Positions 34,796 through 45,519 of a stretch of 64,000 nt of DNA are shown piece by piece. The stretch lies in contig QANU01028716.1 in assembly GCA_003254905.1 (NCBI GenBank), positions 486,747 through 550,746 on the forward strand. Reading direction: 5' to 3'. Both the position numbers and the translations under genes were made by a program. Every line of letters begins with the position of its first letter. The stretch's first letter is position 1. The stretch is from Nissolia schottii. Taxonomy: Eukaryota > Streptophyta > Magnoliopsida > Fabales > Fabaceae. The notes beneath the pieces are model-generated. The model made no database searches. It was not told the DNA's origin and was given only the letters and a program-made list of their open reading frames with translations.

Positions 34796-36223
34796 ATGAA
34801 CCTCACGCCCCACCACACGCTCCTCCTCCTCCTCCTCTTCTCCTCTTCCCTCTCCCTCTCTGTTCTCTCCCACATGTTCTCCCCGACAGACAACTACCTC
34901 ATCAACTGCGGCTCCTCCGAGTCAACCACCGCCGTTGACTTCCGCCATTTCTCGGGCGACCTCTCCGATCATCGCCACACCCCACTCTCCTCCTTCTCCG
35001 GAGCATTCCCACTCATAAAAACCGAACCTTTTCCCATTTTGCCCTCATCATCACTCTACAACACAGCCATGGTTTTCACAAAACCGACCAAATACGTTTT
35101 CCCGATCAAGCAAAAAGGAACTACCTACATGGTTCGTCTTCACTTTTCTCCATTCAAAACCTCGAATCTTGATCTGGGTCGAGCTCAATTTCACGTCTTG
35201 GTTAACGGGTATGTCATTTTCAGCAACTCCACCCGTTTGAGTAATGTTCAAAACCCTAAAATCCCAATTATCATGGAGTATCTAATTAGGGTTCATGATG
35301 AGAATCTCGTGATTTCTTTTGTTCCATCAAAAGTTTCCAAATTCGCGTTTGTGAATGCGATTGAGGTTATATCTGCACCTAAGGACCTTGTCCCTGACAC
35401 TGCACAGTACCTTAGCTCAAAGGGTTTGGAGAATTTCGAAGGGTTGAGCAACCAAGCACTTGAAATTGTTCATAGGGTCAATGTTGGGGGTCCCAAAGTC
35501 ACACCTTTCAATGATTCCTTGTGGAGGACTTGGATCCCTGACGATGGGTTCTTCAGAACAGAAAGTGATGTAACTGAAAGGCTTTACTTTGGTGGAAGGA
35601 TCAAATACCGTGTTGGCGGCGCTAGCCGCGAAATTGGACCGGATAATATGTACAACAGTGCGAGGTTGATTAGGAGCAAGAATGATTCTGTTCCCAATGT
35701 TAACATGACATGGGAGTTTCCAATAATTGAGGGTTACAAGTACCTTGTTAGGTTGCACTTTTGTGACATTGCTAGTATCTCACTTGATTTGCTTTACTTC
35801 AATGTTTATGTCAATGGTTATCTTGCATACAAGGATTTGGATCTCTCTTATGTTACTACTTCGCTGGCTTCGCCGTTCTATGCTGATTTTATCATTGATG
35901 GAAACGGCGCGGGGAACTTGAGTGTTGCTATAGGGCCTTCAGAGAACAGCATTGCTCATGTAATTGATGGTATCTTGAATGGGGTTGAGGTCATGAAGCT
36001 GAACAATTCTCACAATAGCCTTGATGGAGATGTTTGTGCTGGTTTTGTTCTCAAGAGTTGGTCGAGTGGGAAGAACACAGGGATTTGGTTCACTTTTGTG
36101 GCTGCTGTGTGCATTGTGTTGAGCATCTTCATTGTGGTTCGGAGGAAGATCATTGATTCAAGGAACTATGCGCCATGGTCAAGGTTGCATGTGGATGTTT
36201 CTGGTGATGATGTTAAGGCTTAA
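34796..36223 (+). CDS. Kinase-less CrRLK1L-type malectin-like membrane protein
   Basis: Intronless, 475 aa. The start is the ATG at 34796, because a signal peptide begins there (MNLTPHHTLLLLLLFSSSLS, cleavage near residue 28); an upstream in-frame ATG at 34631 would bury it. A malectin-like domain follows in two halves: about residues 33-190 (NYLINCGSSESTTAVDFRHF) and 215-400 (VHRVNVGGPKVTPFNDSLWR, YNSARLIRSKN, YLVRLHFCDIAS). It closes with NSHNSLDG, as in THESEUS/HERKULES-type receptors, which sense the cell wall and RALF peptides. One membrane helix (about 428-448) and a tail of about 27 residues (RRKIIDSRNYAPWSRLHVDV) end in a stop exactly where the juxtamembrane region of a CrRLK1L would lead to the kinase. 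No kinase motif is found downstream to 37400. It could act as a co-receptor or decoy, or be a truncated gene with an intact ectodomain. Function is inference. Confidence 0.85.
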   Translation: MNLTPHHTLLLLLLFSSSLSLSVLSHMFSPTDNYLINCGSSESTTAVDFRHFSGDLSDHRHTPLSSFSGAFPLIKTEPFPILPSSSLYNTAMVFTKPTKYVFPIKQKGTTYMVRLHFSPFKTSNLDLGRAQFHVLVNGYVIFSNSTRLSNVQNPKIPIIMEYLIRVHDENLVISFVPSKVSKFAFVNAIEVISAPKDLVPDTAQYLSSKGLENFEGLSNQALEIVHRVNVGGPKVTPFNDSLWRTWIPDDGFFRTESDVTERLYFGGRIKYRVGGASREIGPDNMYNSARLIRSKNDSVPNVNMTWEFPIIEGYKYLVRLHFCDIASISLDLLYFNVYVNGYLAYKDLDLSYVTTSLASPFYADFIIDGNGAGNLSVAIGPSENSIAHVIDGILNGVEVMKLNNSHNSLDGDVCAGFVLKSWSSGKNTGIWFTFVAAVCIVLSIFIVVRRKIIDSRNYAPWSRLHVDVSGDDVKA

Positions 36224-37685
36224 TTATTTGGCAATATATAGTCACAAGGTAAATAAGCTTTGGGTTTTTGTTGATCAGTGCCCTAAGACTTGGGTAAGGA
36301 ATTGAGAACAGATAGCTTTGAAGTTTTCAATGCATTGAGAACTTGAAAATCTTATCTTTTCAATAATTTTTTTTCTTGCAAAAGAGCATATGGAATATTC
36401 TGCCAATTCTACTGCCAAAGGTCACAAGGCTCAAACATGAGAAATAAAGGTTCTAGAATTAGCAAGCTTGCAATTTCCGGATCAAGTATCTAAAACCTTC
36501 ATTCCTCGTGTGTGAGCATCGTGACCTTTGCCATTTGCCGTTAGGATCAACAAAATATTACATATGCCCTTTTATCTTGATTCTTTCACTAGTACCGTAA
36601 GAGCACTTGTTAGCAAAAACTCGTCAATATTTTGCAATATCACCAATAGCTTACTTTGAAATCAGAAATATCTGATATAAAAGCATACTCTAATGAGGGA
36701 TTGCTCCATTGAATCTTGGTAGTTGTGAATATCACATTGCCAAGACAAGCCTTCAATTTGCTCTGTAATATTGTAGCTTTCATCATACTATCAAAGTATT
36801 GTCTTGATTATGCATATAGGGATTGTAATTTATGTATTGAGTGGTAATATATAGTATTTGAGTTGATGATACCCCAAATTATCTTTATTGGTTATGCTTG
36901 GACTAAGTTTTATTTGAATGAGTTCATGAGGCAAATTTCAAATCCCAACAAGCAACATGAAACAGGGTTCTTGACAAGTGTGAAAACTCAACCAATTATT
37001 TGAAACATTTCCTTAATCAGAAGAAAACTGTATAGTATATTATCTACTAATGACATTGAGTTTATTAGTTCTATTGCAATACTTTCTTTAACTCTTTTTA
37101 AGGCATGCATGGTGAAGTTGGCATTAAAAATATAAAGATGCATTTTCCATGTACTACTAATATTGGAAAAGTAGAGAAAGTCTCCCAATATACCATCATC
37201 TTTGTTTTGACTTTTGAGAATGGGATTGAGTGTGTAAGAAGCAAGGACAAACTTCATCGTATGAATAAATTAATATCTTACCCATACATAAATATGAATA
37301 TGATCATCCATTTCCCACTAGCATGGTACTCAATTCAGATGTAACATAGGAATAAGCATTGCCTGTTCAGGATTTTATTAAGCTTTCCTTATTGATTGTT
37401 GTCATACATTACTTTAAGAAATGAAAAAAAAAAAAGCTTCAAAACTCAAAAGTCTGCATAACAAGAACAAAGCAGCAAACAACAAGTATGCATGTTTAAA
37501 AACTTGTCTTTTGAGCTTCTTTTTTTAAAATTTTTTTTTCCCTTTTTGTGAAGCATCATCACTTACTCTTCATCGGCGTGACTTGCGTTGGTGTCCAACA
37601 CTTCAAGATAAACGCTGGAACTTGTTCGAATCCTATTAATACCATATCGAAGGGTATTAATATATGTATGATTTTGATGGTACTA
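36224..37685. other. 3' flank of the malectin-like gene, no gene seen
   Basis: Likely 3' UTR followed by non-coding DNA. I searched specifically for kinase subdomains continuing the receptor and saw none. Small open frames near 36988-37344 lack any domain. Confidence 0.5.
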
Positions 37686-37689
37686 GAAT

Positions 37690-37983
37690 ACCAAAATGTG
37701 GTTGGAGACACAAAAATATGAATGTATGGTTTTTGGGACTAAAATCGTTATAGGGGTAGCGATTTCAGCCATTTTTAAAAAAATAAAAAATAAAAATTCA
37801 AGAGGCTGAAATCATCATAGGAGTGGTGATTTCAGCTCCTTTTTTTCAGTGGTAATTTCAGTCCCTTTTTTTTAAAAAAAAAATAGGTCAGCTTCAAAAA
37901 TTATACATCTGTAAATTAGTTACACTACTCATATTTTGACAAAAAAAAAACTTCAAGATTCATGTAAAAGTAAAAAAACCCCA
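37690..37983 (-). repeat. GAAATCGCCA repeat, diverged copy C
   Basis: Same orientation as copy B. It has GAATGTATG, then TAGCGATTTCAGCC, GGCTGAAATCATCA, GGTGATTTCAG and the closing CAAAAATTATACATCTGTAA, which parallels CACATCTGTAATTTTG in copy B. It is much more diverged than A and B. Confidence 0.55.
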
Positions 37984-38213
37984 TATCGAAATTTGAATCC
38001 ATGAGTGGAAATGCAGACATGGCCATCCACAATGCTTCTACTTTCCCTCCAAAGAAACGAATCTTTCAGAATTAAGTCGGCATATTTTGATCAAGCCTCA
38101 AATGGCCATTTTTGATCCAGCATTTTAGGCTAAAAAAAAAATATTCCATTGATAAAAGTGGTTCACAGATTTGTTGGGGAAGCAGGTTTCGAGGAGATTA
38201 CACAGATTAAAAG

Positions 38214-38275
38214 ATTTTCACAGATTTGTTGGTGTTACCCATTGTTTTCACAGATTTGTTGGTGTTACACAATGT
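38214..38275. repeat. Small tandem repeat, unit 30-bp
   Basis: TTTTCACAGATTTGTTGGTG followed by TTACCCATTG is repeated immediately as the same 20-mer followed by TTACACAATG. A third partial copy (CACAGATTTGTTGG) precedes it at about 38165. Confidence 0.7.
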
Positions 38276-38315
38276 TTTTATCGATGCAACATAATGATGA
38301 TTTTATTTAGTGTTT

Positions 38316-38982
38316 GGTATCTAGAATTGAGCATGAAATTAGAAATTGGACTTCTCAATTCTAATTTTTGTGTTTAGTATAACATACGGAATTGGAATCA
38401 TAATTCCAGAAACCAATTCCATAAAATTGAAAAACAACTAAGATGAACTCCTCTCAATTCTTAGTTCATATCTTAAGAATTATCAATTCAAAACTCATTA
38501 AATTTCTCTCTCCTCATTAAATTTTATATGATTTTTTTCTCATTTATTTGTTTGTAAATCATATTTATTGAAATTTATATATTTATAAAATACTATAATA
38601 TATACATATATATATTAATTTTTATAAATGAATAATTTTAAAAAAAATTATTTAGTACAAAATAAATTATTTTATAAATGAATAATTTTTAAAATATTAC
38701 TATTATTATTATAATACAAAAATAATCATTTTATAAATGAACAATTATTTAAAAATAATAATAAATGTATTAGTATAGTACAAAATAAATTATTTTATTA
38801 ATATTTTCGTCTATTTAATATTTTAAATCAAAAATTCAAATTAAAAATAAATAAATTAAGTTTAGAATAACATTTCAATATCAAATTCTTTAACATACTC
38901 AAACATAAACATAGAATTTAAGATTTTGTACGAATTGAATTTAGAATTCTATATTACAATTCCAATTCTGACCTCCAACCCC
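38316..38982. mobile_element. Possible MULE-type MITE with 9-bp target duplication
   Basis: The perfect 9-mer TTAGTGTTT flanks the segment at 38307-38315 and 38983-38991. Both ends carry inverted AGAATTGRAATTG-like and AATTCCAATTC-like words (38326-38400 against 38930-38975), and the core is extremely AT-rich. A 9-bp duplication is the Mutator-superfamily size. The termini themselves pair weakly, so this is a moderate call. Confidence 0.45.
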
Positions 38983-38991
38983 TTAGTGTTT

Positions 38992-40719
38992 CTGTGTAGG
39001 TAATGACTTTTTAATTTGATTTTCGTTGGGTACAACTGCAATTTCTATAAATTTTGCACATCAATCAATAATGAGGTATATATGGAAATAAAACCTGCAG
39101 ATTATCTCAATATATAACCTAACAAAAATGTTTGGAGATGGTCTCTTTGTAATATAACATGACATGAGAAAGCAAAAGTTGACCACGGAGTTTGACACAT
39201 GATATAGGTAGCTTTATTAATTTGTCTTCAGCTATCATTTTCCACCCCCCCTTCATGCATGCTGAAAAAAAATAGGTGTTAGTATTTTTTACTATATATT
39301 TTTTTGATTATGATGAAAGTTAATGTACAATTTGAAGTCTGAACCGGGTTCTAGACAGATTAGTTCTAGCATTTCTTATATAATTTTGCTGCAGGTATAG
39401 GATATTCAATTCATTGATTTCCTCTTTTTCTTCTTTCAGTTGTTTGAAAGTGGTGATCACATATCATAGTAGGGGTATCATTAATCTAGATGTTCACTTT
39501 AACCAAAAGTGATAGAGACCAAAATAGAAAAAGGAAAAAAAGAAAAAATTCAACTAGTAGAATAGGATTGATAATTTAAAGTATCTATTTTCATGAAAAC
39601 ACAAGCCATGCAATCCAGCTTTTCACTGTTACTAAATGATGCAACATTTATTGCAATAAATAATTTTATTTGTAGAACCGGTTATAGCATATAGGTAGCT
39701 CTTAAACAATTTCTAAATAATCTTCATTGAGCCAAGAAATATATTTTTTGGTAAAAGCATCATCTGCTATAGCTGCTTTTAACTTAGTCTCCAAAGTACA
39801 ATTGTATTATTTTGATCTTCTATATGTAATCTTCTGGTTCTCTTTGTTTACACAAAACTCTTATCCACTTTTGTACAAGTAAAACTACAACACATATTGT
39901 ATTGTCTAAGAGTGGTTAATCATGGCAGCAGTGTTTGAGAAGATTAAGGACTTGATTGATACTAAAGAGAATGTGAATTGGTGTATTAAGGTAATTGGTG
40001 GTCACAAATTGTATTAAGCAGCGTGTTTAAATTCAATTCTATTTTTTTTCAGCAAATTAATTGTTCTTTGTAAAGATTGATGGCTCTACTTATAAAATTT
40101 CTTTTATTTGTACTGAAACAGTATTTCAGGATTCAATGTAGTGTAAGAAGTCACCATGGATTTCATTCTATTTCAGTGAATAAGTTCTAATATGTCACCG
40201 TAACCTATGGCAATTTAGACGGTAAAGGATGGGAGACTAACCTATCAATCCTTGAATTACATCCCCTTTCAAACATATCCCAGTAATAGTTTTTTTTTTT
40301 TTTGAAAAAAAATTGTTTTCTCTTATAAATAAAACGCCCTTCTATTTTAAACTGAACTATAATTTTATTTCGTTGATCTAATTGCATTGTCTTTTGTTTA
40401 ATTGATCTTACATTGACTAGTGCTTTCCATAAATCTCACTGCAGAACTCTCCACTCAGATGATATCAACGACAACTTACTTCCCAGATATGATAGGAATG
40501 CTAACTAAGATTAGTGAGTACTTGATATCAACTTTCAAGAATAGTATTTCTGTTCAAAAAAGCATGTATAGAGAATGGGAAGTTATAGCCTCTTTCTATC
40601 CTACATGGGCAAGCGAATCATATCTCTTTGAGTAGCCTCACATTATTGCCTCTTGATGTATTAGTTTTCGCTGCTTTGTGAGAACCTTAAACCCTAAGGA
40701 ATTTTAGCTTGAAGGAGAG
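38992..40719. other. Gene-poor region with copia-like 3' material at its end
   Basis: Non-coding DNA. A short frame starting at 39922 (MAAVFEKIKDLIDTKENVNW) with a donor-like site and an acceptor-like CTGCAG near 40443 looks gene-like but does not continue. The last bases before 40720 end in GAAGGAGAG, a polypurine tract preceding a copia LTR. Confidence 0.35.
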
Positions 40720-40949
40720 TGTTAGAATATCTATTAGAATAAAAGAATATTAGTATTGTATCTCCGATTGATTTAGACTTATTTAGTTTAATATTTAAAT
40801 TAATTTTATCTTTATATTTCTGATGCTCTTATCCTATAAATAAACTTTATTTTATTGTAAGTGACAAGACAACTCTAAATAATACAGTTACGTGCTTTCT
40901 CTCATTGTCTCTCTTGTATTTTCTATATCCGTTCATCCGTTCTGTCACA
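40720..40949 (+). mobile_element. Ty1/copia LTR (230 bp), fossil
   Basis: It begins TGTTAGAATATC directly after a polypurine tract (GAAGGAGAG), holds a TATA-like CTATAAATAAAC, and ends TTCTGTCACA near 40949, the usual TGTTA...ACA form of short copia LTRs. The tract identifies it as a 3' LTR on the plus strand. No recognisable pol sequence remains upstream, so the rest of the element is lost or too decayed. Confidence 0.6.
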
Positions 40950-41280
40950 ATGTTCGACGGTACCTAAAAATAATAACGTATTAATAACGTATCGATTATA
41001 ACCCAAGAATTCTTTTTAATCTCAAGTAAAACATTATTGTATTTATATAGATGATTTGTTTATGTATTAATGATAAGACTTGCATAAACTATTATTTTTT
41101 CCTTCATCTAGTGGATCATCGAACTAGCGCATATATATGTATATATGTAGGTACAATTAGATCATATCTTAAAAGTTATTATTCCATTAATCTTTAATTA
41201 GTTACGAATTCAAAATAAAAATTATTAAATTTTTTACTTGAGATTTTAAAAATGAAATAAAAAAATTTAACTAAAAAATA
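40950..41280. other. Intergenic AT-rich DNA
   Basis: No feature seen. Confidence 0.4.
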
Positions 41281-41620
41281 ATATAGAGCGAGTATTAATT
41301 AGATGATAAAAAGAATGCAATGAAGATACAAGTTATTGAAGAGAGAGAAAATGTTAAAATGTTATTAATGTAAGACAAAATGAATTAAAAAAATTATTCT
41401 TCTAAAAGAAATATAGAGTGAGTATTAATTAGGTGGTGAGAGAAACAAAATGCATTGAAGACACGAGTTACTGAAGAGAGAGAAAATGTTAGAGTGTTAT
41501 TAATGTATGACAAAAATGAAATAAAATATAGAGTGAGTATTAATTAGGTGCAAGAAAAAAAAATGCATTGAAGACATAAGTTATTAAAGAGAGAGAAAAT
41601 GTTAAAGTGTCGTTAAGATA
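41281..41620. repeat. Three-copy tandem repeat, unit 116-130 bp
   Basis: ATATAGAGYGAGTATTAATTAG starts copies at about 41281, 41411 and 41527. Each is followed by AATGCANTGAAGA, AAGTTATTGAAGAGAGAGAA and AATGTTARARTGTTATTAATG-like words. Copies 2 and 3 resemble each other more than copy 1. Confidence 0.75.
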
Positions 41621-42435
41621 GATTGAACAAAATTATAAAATTAACTATTCTTAAATGTTGAGTTAAAAGAAAAGCCAAGTATTAGTGTCCAAAATAAAAT
41701 AAGAGCATTGCTAACGTGAACTTGTGGAGTTTAGCAAACCCATACAAACCTTAATAAAAAGCCATTTAATATTACCACAAAACTTTATCCATACAAACTC
41801 TCAAAGATCAAAATTCCTAATTAAAGGTTTAAGAAACTTATCAACTAAGTGTCAACTGATTTGAACCCCGTGGTAGTTAGACCAATAAAACCTTCCAATA
41901 TCTAATTGTTTTATACACAAATATATTAATTTAAATATGTATTTAAAGGTTAAAATTGACTTATATAAGTAGACAAATGCAATAACTTTTTGTTACAAAC
42001 AACTTATGTTGGGTTTATTTTAATTTATTTGATAAAATAAAATCAGTTAAAAAAAATTATTGTCTCCAACTTTTCAAAATTAAGAAGTTAAAAATGATAG
42101 CATCTTACAAATTTATTTTCAATTTTTCCAGCTCTGAAAAATCTATTTTTTCATTCACTTTTTCTAAACTCGAAACACACACATCCTTAATTAATTATCA
42201 TTCCGATCTTGGTTGAATCCGAAATCTTATGCACATCTAACACATGAAAATACTAATCTAAGATCGTATGAGTGACAAGTAAACTCACCCTCTTTTTAAA
42301 GGATTTCAAGTTTGAAATTTGAAGAGAAAAATATATATATGGGAAGGGACAACCATAATATTTCGAGCTAAATTAATCAACCCTATTAGTAGTGGAGTCC
42401 CGATATTAATGTAAGAGGAGAAAAAAGGGTAAATA
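41621..42435. other. Intergenic region, nothing recognisable
   Basis: AT-rich DNA without sustained coding frames. Confidence 0.4.
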
Positions 42436-43206
42436 ACGTCGACACTGGCCCTAAACTTTTATTCCATCGCAAGTAGGTACCTCAAATTTTTAAATATTTC
42501 AATTTAACTCTTAAACTTTTACTCACTTGCAATTAGTAACCATCAACCATTAACTATTTCAATTAAATCTTCAAACAACAATAATTCTCATAGTTTAACC
42601 TTATGTAAAATTATATTTAGCTTACAATCAAAATCTTAGACAACGACATGTCAAGGTATACGAGTGTTACACGTCAAAATTTTACTAATTTTTTTTCTTA
42701 ATTTCTCCTTTGTTATCTCATTAAATATTATTAAAAAATATTAATATATTAAAAAATTAAACATATTTAACATTAAATTTACAATAACCACATTTTTTTA
42801 TACTTAATGAGCAATATTAAAGTAAATTAAAATTTTTTTTACATGATTTATTATTTTTTTATAAGAATATTAATATTTTAAAAAATATTAACTGGGAAAA
42901 TAAATAAAAATTTTGTTTTAAAAAATGGTAGATTATATATATATATATTTGATATTTATAAATCTTGTTAAATCATTTAGTAATAACACTGTATAGAAAA
43001 ATTATTGTAGTTTAAGAAATTAATTAAATTTTTTATAACTTTTGGTGATTCTTTGTAAATAAATTAAATTTTAAGAATATAATTGAGAGATTTGAGTGTT
43101 GATGGTTGGTGGTTATTCGCAAGTGACTGAAAGTTTAAATTGAAAAATTTATAAGTTTAAGGTAACTACTTGTAAATGAGTAAAAATTTAAGCAGTGTAA
43201 AGACTA
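42436..43206. mobile_element. Foldback / MITE-like inverted repeat, about 770 bp
   Basis: The left arm (about 42436-42590) contains CACTGGCCCTAAACTTTTA, CGCAAGTAGGTACC, CACTTGCAATTAGTAACC and CATCAACCATTAA. The right arm (about 43080-43206) has the inverse order: TTGATGGTTGGTGGTTATTC, GCAAGTGACTGAAAGTTTAA, GGTAACTACTTGTAAATGAG and GCAGTGTAAAGAC. The arms are diverged but colinear. The core is AT-rich and non-coding. Confidence 0.6.
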
Positions 43207-45438
43207 TTTTTTCCAAAAAGGAAAAAAAATTAAGTCATGAAAATGGGCTGCAAAGTTGATTGGTCCCTTTGTTTGATGCATAACCACAACTCCTAAAAAT
43301 ACCACAATAATCTTAAAATATACAAAACGACAATTGATTACTCTGGGGCAGTTCCATGATTAGGTGTTAATCAGATTGAAGATTTATGCTAATGATTATC
43401 GTTGTTTTTATTAGCACCATATTTTTATTCTCAATGAATACATCTAACTCATTCCTTTTTGAATTTTTTTTTTTAAAAATAAACTTTCATTCTTGGAATG
43501 AAGATGAAGTCAGCAAAGTATTATTATATATCATGGAAGAATCTATGATCAGAGAATTTGCAAGCCACTGGCATGGTTCATGGCCCTCCAAATCCACTAC
43601 GTCGTCTTCATTTGAAAATTATAAGATTAGAGGCATTTTTGTTAGGCAATTAAGGGAATAAGCAAGTTGAAATTAAATTGGTTAATTTAGAGTGGTGGCT
43701 ACGTACAAGAAAGGTGGCTTGGGAAAATTGCAACTTTACTCATAATAATATACAATTAAGTTGCTAAACGAGTTCAAAACAAATATCTTATTATTATTAT
43801 TATTATTATTATTATGGGAATAGTTTAAAAGGGCATTTTAATAATTTAAAATGGATTAAAATCTTCTTTTAGCATAAACCATGCCGTTTCCAAGAAAAGT
43901 AAATGGTTATCTTTCATTATGTAAACCATACATCATCATTTTATTATAATAAAAAGTATTTTTTTAATAATTGACTGTCCTTAAGAAAAGATCTTTAGTT
44001 ATTGGTTACATGTACACACATATATACATACTTGGAAATTGGAATTGACGGTTGTTAGTTATATAATAAATATTTTTTTTTCTATCTTTTATATATTCAT
44101 CTAATAATTCACGCCAAAGGAAAAAAGAAAAAAAAGAAAAAGAAAAAGAAAAACCCACCAATCATGCAAAACTTATGCACAAGCTCACGCACTTCAACCA
44201 CACGCATCCACCACAAAAGTTTCAAACGGGCACGAGAATAATGCATGCTATATCAAACATAGTAAAAGGAAGTTAAATTACTGAATTTTCTCCATCTGTT
44301 TTGTTCTTGCCATTCATAATTACGACACTAAGATGTTTAACCATTTAATTTACTTGATTATATTCAAAATAGTTTATAGTTAAAGCTTTTAAAAATATAA
44401 AAATTCATTATTTTTCTAAAATTAATAATAAAAAATCCATACAAAAGTGATTTTTTTTGGTAAAGTATACAAAAGTGATATTTACTACTAAAGAAGTGAA
44501 TTGAACCAGACAGAAAAATAAAGTTAACTAATGTTAGGAATTTAAATTCTAGAGTCGTGCTTTGAGAAGAATTTTATATTAATAAATAATTATCTCTTCG
44601 ATGTAAAATTACTAATTTGTGAAGTTTTTTTTTTTTTTTTTAATGCGTGAAGTTGGTTAAGGTAGTATAAATTTTGATCTCTCAAGGTTGCATTTGGTAA
44701 GTGAGATAAAACTAAACTATAGGACAGACAGAGATATACAAGTCAGTTTTGTACTTGTATTTTGTTTAGTGACAATATACAAAACACATTTATTCATATT
44801 TATATCTTGTTTGGTTTAATAGAAATAAGATAAAAAATACACTCCAAATGAATTAAAATACTCTTATTACATTGATTTAATAGAAAAATAAAAAAAAACA
44901 CATCATCCTACTACTTATGTCCCCGTACTACAATAAAAAGGAGGTACAGAAAATACATAAATTTTTTGTCATAAAATATAAATTTTTGTGTCTATCTCAA
45001 TAAATAAATAAATTTTTTATCCTTTTATTTCAATATTTTTATTTTGTCTCTATTTAATGTAATAAATTAATGAAATATAAATGATAATGAAAGAGTAACG
45101 TGACTTATGACTTCTATATTTAAGAGTAAAAAATTCAATTTTTAAATCAAATTAATTTATGCTTACATTTTCATCTATCAAAACAAGATTAAAAAAATAA
45201 AAAATCAGTGTTAACTCTATTGGGATCCACATGATTTGAGCCACATATTCTGATTCTGTAAAGTACATTCTACATTCCATAAACTGTAGCAAAAGGACGT
45301 GAACCATGCATTTTCTCCTTTTCTTTCCGCCTTGCGTATCTTTTTTGTCCTTTTTGTGTTCCATCCTAATCTCCCATCTATTTGTGTTTTATTCTCCCAT
45401 TTAACTATTTATTATCATTACAGTTATAAATCTTGAAC
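43207..45438. other. Intergenic region upstream of the FRO gene
   Basis: No gene recognised. A (TAT)n microsatellite of about 28 bp lies at 43787-43815 and a poly-T run lies near 44625-44642. The 91-codon open frame at 43386-43661 has no domain. Confidence 0.45.
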
Positions 45439-45447
45439 TATAAATAC
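45439..45447 (+). promoter_or_regulatory. TATA box of the FRO gene
   Basis: CTATAAATA sits 80 bp upstream of the ATG at 45520, implying transcription start near 45470 and a leader of about 50 nt. Good match and position. Confidence 0.55.
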
Positions 45448-45519
45448 TTAACTCTCACTCAGATTCTCCTCATTGGAGTCTCAATTCTTTTCTCCAAACA
45501 AAACAAAACAAAAAAATTG

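Noticed and set aside
39922-40635. Possible small two-exon gene starting MAAVFEKIKDLIDTKENVNW
   Set aside because: The best acceptor gives a stop after five codons, the alternative frame has no domain, and a copia LTR with its polypurine tract follows at once.
41281-41620. Regularly spaced repeats that could suggest a CRISPR-like array
   Set aside because: The whole unit including the 'spacers' is repeated, the genome is a plant's, and there are no cas genes.
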